64,000 nt of DNA from assembly GCA_023362775.1 (NCBI GenBank), contig JALMGJ010000025.1, forward strand, positions 7,780,001 to 7,844,000, written 5' to 3'. The translations under genes and the position numbers were made by a program. The notes beneath the pieces are model-generated. The model made no database searches, was not told the origin of the DNA, and saw only the letters and a list, made by a program, of their open reading frames with translations. Every line of letters starts with the position of its first letter. Position 1 is the stretch's first letter. The DNA comes from Charina bottae. Its lineage: Eukaryota; Chordata; Lepidosauria; Squamata; Charinaidae. Of the stretch, positions 32,895 through 44,110 are shown one piece after another.

Positions 32895-33120
32895 TTTGTT
32901 GTTGTTGTTCAGTCATTTAGTTGTGTCCGACTCTTCGTGACCTCATGGACCATAGCACGCCAGGCCTTCCTGTCCTCCACTGTCTCCCGGAGTTTACTCA
33001 AATTCATGTTCATTACATCCGTGATGCTATCTAACCATCTCATCCTCTGCCATCCCCTACTCCTTTTGCCTTCAGTCTTTCCCAGCATCAGGGTCTTTTC
33101 CCCTACAACAATAAACAGCA
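32895..33120 (-). mobile_element. Bov-B LINE 3' fragment
   Basis: The (GTT)n tract with GTTCAGTC, then the TCCGACTCTTCGTGACCTCA block and on to GTCTTTCCCAGCATCAGGGT, is nearly identical to the 3' end of the full Bov-B at 57011-57212. It is 5' truncated to about 225 bp and sits inside the L1 remnant, so it is younger than the L1 copy. Confidence 0.9.
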
Positions 33121-33139
33121 GTCCTGGAATTCCTGCTGT

Positions 33140-33860
33140 GCCAGTTTTTTAATCATGCCTATCTCAAAGGCTAATACTTTGAAAATTTGGATGGCCTTTT
33201 ATATTTACCACTCTGAAGATGAACTGCAGTTTGAATTTCTTATTTGAGTATTTATAAAGGACAAGAAACTAAAATAATGGTCAATGGACTTTTTTTTCAC
33301 AAAAATGTATTATAACAAAGGAGATGTCTCCTTCCTTATTTCTATTGGTATTACAACCTTTCACAAGAAAGTTATGACAAGAAAATAAAGTGTCAGGAAT
33401 CAAACTGGCAAATCAAGAATAAAAACTAATTATGTAACTACAGTTACTCATCCAAGGGATTCTTTAGAATTGATAATGGAACAGCACAGAATAGTTTGGT
33501 ATCAGGATACTGAATTAATAAGAACAAGACTCAATTACACAGAATTTAACTGAAGAATATAACGGGTTCAGTATTCCTGGTAAACCAATTAAGTACCTGG
33601 GAATTTACTTAATAAAAAACAATAAAGACCCATTTAAGAAGATTTATTCACAGACTTGGAAAAATATAATGGCAGATATTTTAAAATGGAGAAAGTTAAA
33701 ATTGTCCTGGTTAGGAAGAATCGCAGCAGTAAAATGAATATATTACCAAGGCTCAATTTTCTATTTCAAATGATCCCAATAAGAATTGAAGGTGAGGTAT
33801 TAAATGAGTGGCAGAGACAAATAACTAATAAAATCACAGCATCATCTGCAGTTGTGTAGG
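33140..33860 (+). pseudogene. L1 ORF2 remnant, second part
   Basis: Broken frames read GKPIKYLGIYLIKN, then a KWRKLKLSWLGRIAAVKMN stretch, then a RLNFLFQMIPIRI stretch. These match the L1 ORF2 thumb and connection region (KYLGIxL, SWxGRIxxxKM, LPxxxYxFxxxPI). It continues the remnant at 32337-32890. Confidence 0.8.
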
Positions 33861-36110
33861 TAAACTTTTGTCTGTTACTTTAGGAAGGTGAGAACTTACA
33901 GGATTCTATGGAGTTACTGTGAAGACTGAAAATGGAGGGAGTACTACATAGTCCTACTTAACCTTTTTCTAGGACTGGATACTATTTGTAAGAAACCCCA
34001 AAGGGTTGTAATTTATTTGCAGGCTTGTGTTCATACATAGCTCATAAATAACTAAGAGCAGGTGTTATCCATCCTAGAAGCCTTAAGTTTATCCCAAAAG
34101 ATGTCCCTTGAGATGGAATCAGAAGTACTTTCCAGCTTCACAGCTGCCACATACAACCTGTTCTAAAGCCTGCTTATCCCTTGGCCAGAATATCCTCTTG
34201 CTCCAGCCCATTCTCAGTTTTCCCACAGAGATGCCTTGCATATAGTTTGTTTATTATGCTCAGGAAACTTATGGGCTGTATATTAGGGAGATCAGTGGTC
34301 TAGCCTTTTTTAAGTATAGGGATGATCATTGCTAACCCCCATTCTTCTAGAATGAATAGCATTTTGTCCATGAAGCCAGAATTTGCACCCCCATTCAACT
34401 TTTCCATTTGCTTTTATGAGTTTTGTTGGGAAATAGTCACCTTCAGGAATCTTTCAACTGTGCCATCAGATTTCTGACCTCAGCAGATGATATAGCCAGC
34501 CACTCAGGAAGAGGGGCATCTGATCAATGTGTAGGTGTAGCAGGCTCATCCCAAGTGTTGTAAACTGCTTGGAAATTCTCTCTCCCCCACCCCACACCCC
34601 CATAAAAGCAGGAATATGAGAGATCTGCTGTACAAAGTTTGTAATTGAGAGCCTAGTAGCAATATGCCAAAAAGTGCTAAGTCCTTGGTTGTAACCTGTA
34701 GTATTAATTTCTGCCAGAAAGCCATTGGCGCATCTCTTTTTCTATGCTTCAGATATGTTTAAGGCCCGTTCATTTTCAGAAGTATGAGGGCAGCTGACAA
34801 TGAGCTGGTCTTGAAGGCTTTTTAGGTTGTAATGAGTGGGGTGTGTGTGTGTGTTTTCTTTTTTAAAGCTACCACTCATTCCTGATTGAACTAGCTCTTA
34901 GATTTCAGTCTGTCCCAGTACACCCCTGTGGAGTTTTTGATATTATTAATTAGGTGCTCCAGTATCCTATGGATAATCCTACTCCAATGGTCCATAACTG
35001 ACTTCTATATGGTGGAATAGTTCTTGAACTGACCAAAAACATCACTTGAACTAAGCAAGTCAGTTACACCTGCTCACATTGCTTGATCTGCACATCTCCA
35101 GTCTCAAACTCAATATGAAGCTGGAACACAGTCTCACCAAGGGCTGGGCTATGGCAGAAGCTAAGAGTTAGAGTCAGTGGAAGGTAATTACTATCCAGAA
35201 ATATACATGCCTCTAGATGGCCATCTGCTTTACTAATTTAAGGGAAACCATTATGTAATAACAGGTGAGATTTTAGAGCATTTATGAGCGCAAATGTAAT
35301 CTATTTGCCATCGGTGCCAAGTAAATCCTGCTAGGTTGTCTATCATGTCTCAGAAGAAGTGTACACATAAATAAGCCTTATCTCCAGGAGTTAGGGGAGC
35401 AGCTGTGAAATTATGAAAATAGAGTCTCATCATTAGGACCCGTTCTAGCATTCAATTTGTCCCTGATAATGGTGTGTGCTGACCAGTTATGCCTTTTCTG
35501 TGCTGCCAGTTGCACACAGCCACTTCTGATAACTCAATATATTTATTGCAGTCATAAATCTTTCAGTAAAGTAACACAAAGCAGGCTACAAACTCGATGC
35601 TTTCTGCATAGGAAACAGGCACAAGAGCTTGTTTTAGCAAAAGTGTCTGGAAAATCTTGAGTTCAGGAAGACCCAAGAACAGTCTGTTTCCAGTCCAAAG
35701 TTGCAGGTAATCCAACAACCGAGTACGGTCAGAGTCACAGTGGTCAAGATGTGAAAAGAGACACCTAGACCAGTACCACTTTTACCATGAGTTAAGACAA
35801 TTCAGCATTTTAATGTCCCATGTGTACCAGGATAGGGGAAGGTTAATTCTTTCTCCAGCCTTTTTCTTTCCTGAGAAAAGCCCTTTTAAAGGGTTAAAAA
35901 AAAGCAGAGCAGCAGGGCAGCTACTGCAGGGCAGCTCTGCTTTTTCACTGTCCTTGCACCTATACTGTTTTCCTGGAGGACTAGTGGCTGCTTCAATAAA
36001 CTGGTTTTTTGTTTCAGTTTAGATGACATGCCAGACAGGGATTAAGCTATTATATAACAAACAAACATTGGATCAGGTTGTGGTTAAGACATTTCTGCTT
36101 AACCACAATT
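33861..36110. other. Unresolved intronic DNA
   Basis: 34000-35350 has wording that suggests an old LINE, but no diagnostic motif could be fixed, so no call is made. A (GT)n tract lies at 34840-34854. Confidence 0.4.
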
Positions 36111-36122
36111 TATACTACAGTA

Positions 36123-36430
36123 AAAGGTAAAGGTTCCTCCCCGCACATTTGTGCAGTCGTGTCCATCTCTAGGGGCCGGTGCTCATCTCTGTTCGTTAGC
36201 CGAAGAGCCAGCGTTGTCCAAAGATGCTTCCGTGGTCATGTGGCGGGCATGACGCGCGCGGAACGCTGTTACCTTCCCACCGAAGTGGTACCTATTCATC
36301 TACTTGCATTTGCATGCTTTCGAATTGCTAGGTTGGCAAGAGCTGGGGCGAGTAGGGATTCGAACCTCCGAACCTGCGATCTTCCGATCGACAAGCCTGG
36401 TGTCTTACCCGCTGAGCCACCACGCCCCCC
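36123..36430 (-). mobile_element. tRNA-derived SINE, full length
   Basis: A minus-strand copy from the ACCTTT-type tail (AAAGGTAAAGG) to the head (complement of GGGGGCGTGGTGGCTCAGCG). The probable TSD TACTACAGTA lies at 36113-36122 and 36444-36453, which leaves 13 extra bases (36431-36443) between the head and the TSD. It keeps both pol III boxes. Confidence 0.9.
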
Positions 36431-36453
36431 CATATTCTATCTGTACTACAGTA

Positions 36454-38124
36454 CAGATAGGCAATATTTTTGCAACGGTCAGAATCCACAGTCATGGATT
36501 CTGATAGATCATGATAGTTGAAAACTGATGGCAAAACTCCTAGATATTTTGAGATGGGTATTATATAAAAACTCTAGTATTAGCCCTAATGTAGGCACAT
36601 CATATTAAAAAACAAAAGCACCCAGAAAATTCCGTCCAAGCCTTATCTTCCTACAACTCGGTGTACTCCAGATATGTTGCAGTGACAACTCAGAAGAATT
36701 ATGTTAAGTTGCCTTGAATGTTTATATATGCAGAAAGGTGGAGTACAAGTTTAATAATAAAAGTCAACTAATGTTTCTCAGCTGGCATGACCACTGGGTT
36801 GGATTTGTAGTCACAACACATCTGGAGGACACCAAATCAGGAAAGCCTGATATAGTCCCTTCAGTCATTCTGTGATGGTGATAGTCTTTCTTTTTTTAAA
36901 GAGATATTTAAGAAATCCTAACCTATGGCAACTTATTTAAACTGCAAAATAGCTGAAGCTATTTCCAAACTATGAATTAGCTTGCTTTCACACATTTCAT
37001 AAAATGCAAAAAAGACCTCAAACCATCACATTGTTGTTTATATGTTATAGATGAATCTAACCTAAATGTGAAGGTTCAAAGTTTTGTTTCCCAGTATTTT
37101 GTCCCTCACTAAAGCATTTATGACATTTTCTTGTTTCTCCCTCCCTCCCTCTCTCTCTGTGATTTAACATTCCATAATTTGGGGGTAGGCTGTGATTATA
37201 AACCTTTTTAAAATTCCATTCTAAAAGGAAAGTTATGCCTTCACAGAAGGAGCCCTTTCATACAATGAAATCTTTGGATACTACTCAAAATATTTACTAT
37301 TTGCTTATATTTGTTGTAGTTTGTAGTTACTTTAAAATAGGCAAACTATGTACATGATTAAGAGAATGATCCTCAGACATGGGTACAAGTGTATTATTTG
37401 CAGGATAAGTGCTTGGAAGTACTTTTAATCTCTCATTTCTGGTGAAGATACTTCTGCATTGACACCTTTTGTTTGCATAACTACAACCGCATAAGAAAAG
37501 AAATTGCCTTTTCAGAGCATGTATTCCTTGTAAAAATATCATTAAAATAGTGGAGAAGAAAGAAAGAACATGCAGAGATATAAAGACAAAGTCTAGCAGA
37601 CTCATCATCATTGGCGATCACTCGTAGCCGAGTAAGATTGTCTTCCAAAGGTACACAGCAAAAGAGATTCAAAGACACTCTCAAAGCTAATTTAAAAAAA
37701 TGTAATATCAGCATTGAGAACTTGGAAGCCCTAACTCATGAGCGTTTCTAGCAGACTATACAGTAACTGTAAAGGTAGCTTCACAGAATGAAGAATTTCC
37801 TTGTATAGCACTTTAAAAGTCAGACAGTCTATGATTCCCTCTCTAACTTTCTGACTTCCATTCAAAAGTACAGTAGATGTTTCTAACTATTAATATTTCA
37901 ATTTTTAGCCATGTTAGTAGAGGGTACAATAGCTGAGAAGGCTGTTTTGATGTATGATTATCAGATATTCTAATTTGTACAATATCATGCATGCATTACT
38001 CTAAGCTCCATCCATATGAATGTCATATATTTCAAAAGGAGAACTTACCAAACCAAATTCATCCCTGAATTCAGGAAGTAGATTACTGATATGGAAATGT
38101 GAAGAGTCAGTAGTTAACTGCAAG
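36454..38124. other. Unresolved intronic DNA
   Basis: 36780-36850 carries a short diverged repeat phrase like that at 10265-10350. 37600-37660 carries a phrase (CATCATCATTGGCGATCACT) I have the impression of as repetitive but cannot place. Confidence 0.4.
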
Positions 38125-38132
38125 TGATAGAG

Positions 38133-38358
38133 CAGTGCTTTCCAAAGTGCCGCCGTTGGCGACACACCAACGGCAGCAGCGGTGGCAGTGTGCACGGCGG
38201 CGGTGGCCTCGCTAAAACGTGGAAGTGCTGATGGAGTGCCGCTGCCGCCATGCACACTGCCGCCACCGCACACGCCCCCGTGCCGCCGGCTTCGTGACAC
38301 AGTAAACTCTGTGTTGCGACACACTAAAGTGTCGCAACACACAGTTTGGAGAGCTATG
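38133..38358. mobile_element. Nonautonomous hAT element (GCTTTCCAAA family)
   Basis: The left end CAGTGCTTTCCAAAG and right end CAGTTTGGAGAGCTATG are TIRs related to the elements at 16.3, 29.1 and 61.0 kb. Flanking 8-mers TGATAGAG and TGATAGAC match at 7 of 8. The CpG- and CAG/CCG-rich interior contains inverted blocks (GGAAGTGCTGATGG, GACACACTAAAGTGTCG). Confidence 0.8.
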
Positions 38359-38410
38359 TGATAGACACTACAAAATAACATGAGGATAAAGGTATGTTTA
38401 TATATATATA

Positions 38411-38763
38411 GGGGCATGGTGGCTCAGCGAGGGGTGTGGTGGCTCAGCGGGTAAGACGCCAGGCTTGTCGATTGGAAGATTGCAAGTTCGGAGGTTCGAA
38501 TCCCTAGTTCCGTGTGATGGAGTGAGCTCCCGCACTCGCCCCAGCTCTTGCCAACCTAGCAGTTCGAAAGCATGTGAATACAAGTAGATTAATAGGTACC
38601 ACTTCGGTGGGATGGTAACAGCGTTCCGCATGCGTCATGCGGCCACATGACCGTGGAAGCGTCTTCGGACAACACTGGCTCTTTGGCTAACAAACGGAGA
38701 TGAGCACCGGCCCCTAGTGTTGGACACGACTGCACAAATGTGCGGGGGGAATCTTTACCTTTT
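38411..38763 (+). mobile_element. tRNA-derived SINE with duplicated head
   Basis: The first 20 bases of the SINE (GGGGCATGGTGGCTCAGCGA) are immediately followed by a second copy (GGGGTGTGGTGGCTCAGCGG) and then the full element. The tail is degraded (GGGGGGAATCTTTACC). The second unit's A and B boxes are intact. Confidence 0.9.
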
Positions 38764-39910
38764 AAAGATATGTAGACAGCGGCTGTACCAAAGTATGAAA
38801 AGATGAAGGATAGCTTGGTTGTTTCCTCTCTCTGACTCTGATTTTAAGCGCCAAAGTTTCTGTTGGTAAAAAGTTTAAAATCTTAGTTGGATGGGACAAA
38901 GTTAAATAAAAAGAATAGATGAACTAGAGAAAGGAAAAGGTAGAAGTCAGCATAGAAGGCTCCAAAAACGGTTACTGAAATTGATTCAGAATCTAGATGT
39001 TAAGGTTGGATAAACAATAGTTTGGCATGCAACAGTATCTGCTTTGAACATGCAGAACAGTTTTACAGGCAGCATAAAGAAGGAATGTGACAAAGATGGT
39101 GATGCAGATAAATGGGCAATAAAAGTGGGATGAAGCTTGTAGAAGAGTTCTGTAAGCCAGGAACCAAAGAACTGTGAAATGAAATAGTAACTATTGTAAA
39201 GAGCAGCTCAGCAAATGCTTTTGAAACAGAGATTTTTCTTTAAAAAAAGCTGTGAAAAGATAGTTGTTGAAAGACAACCCTTCTCAGTGAGCCTAAATAG
39301 TTATTTGTATCCTAGCTGTAATAATTTTTCTGTGGAGTTGATTTTGAAAATGATCTTTTTATGCTTAGAAAGCTGCCAAGTCATAGGCTGCTGATACAGG
39401 AGAGGGGTTCAGAATCGCTCTGTACAGTTATATTACTCTAATCTTTTATTTCATAAAGGACAGAGGGCATTCACTTTGTTGATTACAATGTGCAGGTTGT
39501 ACTGTATGTGTTCGGCAGGGATAGATGTGCAGCATCTCAAATCATCCTAACATATTAGACTGGCTATCAGCTCTCAGAGTATGGACAACTAATCTCACTA
39601 TTTGTTTTATTAGCATGATTATTTTTAGTATATATTATTTTATAGTTGACTTCTGATATAGATAGGAGCGTGGTAGTAAAATTTAGAAGCCTGCAGCCAG
39701 ATGGATTAAAGTGTTGCTAAGGAAACGGACTTGGAAATGAAGCGTCAGGAGAATGTCCACAGAATATCATGCTGTTTGGAGCTGGTATTTTAAACCCATG
39801 TAGACAGATAAATCAGAACTGTGAAATAGCTGACTTTTGTAAGCATCTTTATTTTTATTTTTTCTACGTATCTATCACACTGTTCACTTCGGAGTAAGCA
39901 ACACTATGCA
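38764..39910. other. Unresolved intronic DNA
   Basis: No gene or repeat recognised. Confidence 0.4.
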
Positions 39911-39914
39911 AAGT

Positions 39915-40800
39915 TCAGAGTCATAAAATGTAAGGGATATGAAGGATCTTGGGGGTCATGTAGTCCAATCCACTACCCAGTGTGGAAATCCACTAGTACA
40001 GCAGCCCTAACAAATAAACATCCACCCTCTGTTTAAACAAGCCCAGCCAAGGAAGGCTCACCACCTCCAAAGGCAATCAGCTCCACTGTTGAAACATTTC
40101 TACCATTAGGAACATGTTCTTTATGTCTGACCCAAATATCCTTCCTTGTAATTTAAACCCACTTTTTTTTGTCCTGTCTTCTGGAACAACTCTAAATAGT
40201 TCTGTCCAGTCTTTTACAAGATGGCCATTCAGATACCTGAACCAGTTATGTCTCCCCACTTTCTTCTCTTCTCCCTTCCCTTCTCCAGGCTCAACATACA
40301 GTACTCAGCGCCTCCAACTGTTCATTATAAGTTTTTTCCTTCCAGACATGTTCCAGTTTACCAATGTCCTTTATAACATTCAGTGCTCAAATGTGGACAG
40401 AATATTCTAGGTGTGGTCTGATCAATGCAGAGCAGAGAGAGACAATGACTCTCTTGATCTTAATAGTATACTTCTGTTGATACAACCTAGAATTGCATTT
40501 ACTTTTTTTTTTGCAGCTGCTAACTCATGTTCAGCTTGTGATCCATCAAGACACCCAGATTCCTTTTGTACATACTGCTACCTAGTATGGTGCCTATTCC
40601 ACCCAGCATTGATTTTCTTACCCAAATGTAGAACTTTGCATTTGCTGCTGTTGAAATTCATCTTCCTCGTTTCTGCTCATTATTCCAGCTTGTAAGGATC
40701 CACCAGAATCTTGAGACTCTCCTAGGTGTCTGCTGTTCCCCCATTTTTATGCCATTTGCAAATTTGATCATATTTTCTGAGCCCTCCTTGTACTCTTACC
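39915..40800 (-). mobile_element. CR1 LINE 3' region
   Basis: On the + strand it reads as reversed CR1: GGGGGTCATGTAGTCCAATC near the CR1 3' end, then blocks such as TCTAGGTGTGGTCTGATCAA and TAGAACTTTGCATTTG, the order seen in bird and reptile CR1. About 880 bp of noncoding and C-terminal coding sequence is present, 5' truncated and decayed. Confidence 0.8.
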
Positions 40801-40998
40801 AAAATCTCATGTCAGAATTCTCATGCAATCCTCATGTTTAGTAGGTAAATTGTTCTTGTCCTTTCTAAGAAACTTAGGACTTAACAGATTTGCCAGTTTG
40901 ACAAGTTGGAAAAACAAAGTTTTAGAAAAAAACTACCAGCAGTATAATGAGAAAAAAAACTACCAACAATATAATAAAATAGAGGTGTGTCCTTTAAG

Positions 40999-41340
40999 AG
41001 GGGGTGTGGTGGCTCAGTGGGTAAGACGCCAGGCTTGTTGATCGGAAGATCGCAAGTTCAGAGGTTCGAATCCCTAGCCCCGCGTGACGGATTGAGCTCC
41101 CGCACTCGCCCCAGCTCTTGCCAACCTAGCAAATCGAAAGCATGCAAATGCAAGTAGATGAATAGGTACTACTTCGGTGGGAAGGTAACTGTTCCGCATG
41201 CGTCATGCCGGCCACATGACCGTGGAAGCGTCTTCGGACAACGCTGGCTCTTTGGCTAACAAACGGAGATGAGCACCAGCCCCTAGAGTCGGACACGACT
41301 GCACAACTGTGCGGGGGGAACCTTTACCTTTACCTTTTTA
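40999..41340 (+). mobile_element. tRNA-derived SINE, full length with TSD
   Basis: The A box TGGCTCAGTGG (41010-41020) and B box GGTTCGAATCC (41063-41073) are present, followed by the family body and an ACCTTT tail. A perfect 11-bp TSD TGTCCTTTAAG flanks it (40988-40998 and 41341-41351). This is the cleanest full-length copy of the family here. Confidence 0.95.
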
Positions 41341-41351
41341 TGTCCTTTAAG

Positions 41352-41860
41352 GCCTAGACAAGACCTCTAGATAAAAAGCCAATAATAGAGAAATCCATAA
41401 GCAAATAAGGCATTGAATCCTCCATCCTTTGATGGAAATGGTATTTCTGGGGACAGAAATATATTTAACTCTTGCACAGAAGAGTTGTATTGCAGTGTTT
41501 ATCCTTTGTGTACAGGGAATTTTAGTGGTTTGAATATAGTCTTCCTGCTACAGATGGAGGAATAAAGGATAGTAGCATATGAGCACCTTGAAATCATTGT
41601 TTTAAAATAAATGTTTCACTGGAGGTTTTTTCCTTTTTGCATTTTTTTTCCAATTTTTTCCTCCAGTTTTTTTTGGAAACCAAACCAAAAAAAAAAACAG
41701 GCTGGGCCCAAACTATCAACAACAACAAAAAGCAAAGTTTTCTGTTTTTTATCCCCAAAACTATCACATCTCTTTTTTTTACCATTGCTGCTAAATGGGC
41801 AATAAATTAGAGGAAAAGTTTCTAGTTTCTTCTTTTTCTCTTAATGACACATGGAATAAC
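41352..41860. other. Unresolved intronic DNA
   Basis: Homopolymer-rich, with no recognised feature. Confidence 0.4.
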
Positions 41861-41867
41861 AATGAGA

Positions 41868-42097
41868 CTGTGGCTTGAATCATGTCAACTGGATTTCTAT
41901 TTTCTCAGTAGAAACGTTTCGCTCCTTATCCAAGGAGCTTCTTCAGTCTGAGTAAAGTTAGGGAATCCTTAAATATGTTTAAACATATTTAAGGATTCCC
42001 TTACTAACTTTACTCAGACTGAAGAAGCTCCTTGGATAAGGAGCAAAACGTTTCTACTGAGAAAATAGAAATCCAGTTGACATGATTCAAGCCACAG
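41868..42097. repeat. 230-bp near-perfect palindrome, Penelope-like ends
   Basis: The left arm (41868-41980) and right arm (41981-42097) are complementary, with one 4-base indel. The axis lies between TTTAAATATG-like halves. Each arm holds ACGTTTCGCTCCTTATCCA and AGCTTCTTCAGTCTGA (or the complement), wording typical of Penelope-like element ends in squamates. A single arm occurs at 19527-19580. The left copy differs by an A for G in the CGTTTCG stretch. Confidence 0.85.
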
Positions 42098-42296
42098 ACT
42101 GTTCCACCTGGATGACTGAGAACCTTCATCGACATAATAACAATGAAAATTAAACAGGGTAGATATTAGATCCTGTGTATAATAACGTCTTTTTGTGATT
42201 TGAGCCACTACAGATAAATTAATATTTGTTAAGTGAATACCTCTGAATTTTAACTCTACAGTAATTTTTGAAATTACTTTATGGAATGTATTGAAT

Positions 42297-42634
42297 GGGG
42301 TGTGGTGGCTCAGCAGGTAAGACACCAGGCTTGTTGATCAGAAGATCGCAAGTTCGGAGGTTCGAATCCCTAGTCCCACGTGACGGATTGAGCTCCCGCA
42401 GTCGCCCCAGCTCTTGCCAACCTAGCAATTCGAAAGCATGCAAATGCAAGTAGATTAATAGGTACCACTTCAGTGGGTAAGTAACAGTGTTCCGCGTGCA
42501 TCATGCCGGCCACATGACCGCGGAAGCGTCTTCGGACAACGCTGGCTCTTCGGCTAACAAACGGAGATGAGCACTGGCCCCTAGAGTCGGACACGACTGC
42601 ACAAATGTGCGGGGGGAAACTTTACCTTTACCTT
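42297..42634 (+). mobile_element. tRNA-derived SINE, full length
   Basis: Family head, A box (TGGCTCAGCAGG variant), B box GGTTCGAATCC and ACCTTT tail. A perfect 12-bp direct repeat TAATTTTTGAAA lies at 42262-42273 and 42634-42645. If it is the TSD, 23 extra bases separate it from the usual SINE start. Confidence 0.9.
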
Positions 42635-42654
42635 AATTTTTGAAACTTTCCTTA

Positions 42655-43103
42655 AAAATGGCCAGGAGTGTCTTTGCGCAACTTCGTGTTGTGTGCCAGT
42701 TGTGCCCATTCCTGGATCATGAGGCTCTGTTCACAATTACTCATGCCCTGGTCATCTCCTGAATGGACTACAGTACTGTAACATGCTGTACATGGGGCTG
42801 CCCTTGAAGAGTATCCAGAAGCTTCAGCTGGTGCAAAATGCAGCAGCACGAGCAGTTATGTGTGCCGTTAGGAGGACACATTTACACCTCTGCTCCATGA
42901 GCTGCATTGGTTACCAGTTTGCTTCCAGGTGCAATTCAGTGTGCTGTTTTTGACCTTTAAACCCCTACATGGCATGGGGCCAGGCTATCTGAGAGACCGC
43001 CACTCCCCAATTACATCTACCTGTCCCATCAGATCTGGCAGGAGAGGCAAGTTGTGGGTCCCGTCTGCTAAGGAGTTCCATCTGATGGGGACCCAGGAGA
43101 TGA
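42655..43103 (+). pseudogene. L2 LINE reverse-transcriptase C-terminal remnant
   Basis: Frames read MQFSVLFLTFKPLHGMGPGY then LRDRHSP, with upstream TTCAGCTGGTGCAAAATGCA (QLVQNAAA), the C-terminal signature of L2-clade ORF2. The start (CTGGATTACTGC-like block) is broken. It ends abruptly where the Penelope-like insertion begins at about 43104. Confidence 0.8.
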
Positions 43104-43620
43104 GCAGACATTTCATTGCCAGACTAGGCGACATCTTCAGTGCGAAAAGGGAGTGGGACTTGCTCTCTGTTTATATACCATGGCTTGTCCTGCTTGTGTT
43201 GGTGGAGGTGTTGTTCTCTCCTTAGGAGTTCCTTGATTGGGCTGTTGTTTGCTGCTTGGTTGATTGACTGAGTTAATAGTTCCTTGATTAGGGTATATTT
43301 TGATTGTTCCTCTGGTGCTAATCTTGGTGTTAATCTTTGCATATCTGGGTGTTGATTACTGGCAAGGAGGTGTTCTGGTCTTTTGGTTTTTCTATTATCT
43401 CTTATGAATGGTATGTAAATGTTGTTTACCTCTATGTGTCCATTGATAGCTGCTTTGTCTTGAGTGCCAAGCTTCCAGGAATTCTCTAGCGTTTTTGGAT
43501 TTGGCTTGGTTTAAGATGCTCACAGTTTCCCAGTTGAAAGTATGGTTGAGTCTGTCCATGTGTTGTGAGATTAAGGAGTTTTCATCGTGTCTTCTGTAAC
43601 AAAATTCAATCAATTGTGGT
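43104..43620 (-). mobile_element. Penelope-like element 3' part (family 2)
   Basis: It shares its noncoding end with copies at 19.3 and 63.2 kb. On the minus strand, 43395-43613 encodes HDENSLISQHMDRLNHTFNW, a linker and AREFLEAWHS, the C-terminal part of a Penelope-like endonuclease region. The rest of the element is absent (5' truncation). It has inserted at the junction of an L2 and an L1 relic. Confidence 0.75.
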
Positions 43621-44110
43621 TTCCAGCTACAAATCCTTTGGAATAATGATTTAGGATCTGCTCGGAACTATTTATGGCATAAGATCCTTTTTAAAAATAT
43701 TGTAATAAGTAATCAAGAATTTGCTATAAAATAATTTATAAATGGGAGTATATGCCAGTAATATTATTGTATATAAATTGTAATCTTCCTAGATTACAAT
43801 TTAGATTGTGTTGGAGTGTGGAAAGCAACATGTATACATATTGCCCATCATTGGTGGAAATAGCCAGTTAGTCTGGCTTTTGGTTAGATTTGATTGAAAA
43901 ATTTGCAGAAATCAGGAAGGTTTTTGATAAAATATTAGCTGGTGCAACACAAGAAATTAATTCAATTCCTGTTGTGAGCTGCTAGACTGATTGTTACAAA
44001 ACACTGAAGAACTAAAATATGTCCTTCTATTGATCTGTGACGTTTAAAAATGTGGGAAATTGCAAATACAGCAATAAAGAATTTTGAAAAACCTTGCAAT
44101 TAAAAGTTCA
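43621..44110 (+). pseudogene. L1 ORF2 C-terminal remnant
   Basis: The frames read with stops: SVESNMYTYCPSLVEIA-like (corresponding to the Cys-His motif of L1 ORF2, CWxCxxxxGTxxHxWW) followed by FDKILAGATQEIN. The A-rich end at 44082-44110 may be the L1 3' end. Confidence 0.55.

Noticed and set aside
41001..41075. tRNA gene in the SINE heads
   Set aside because: A and B boxes are present, but the cloverleaf is degenerate and the heads lead into SINE bodies with TSDs.
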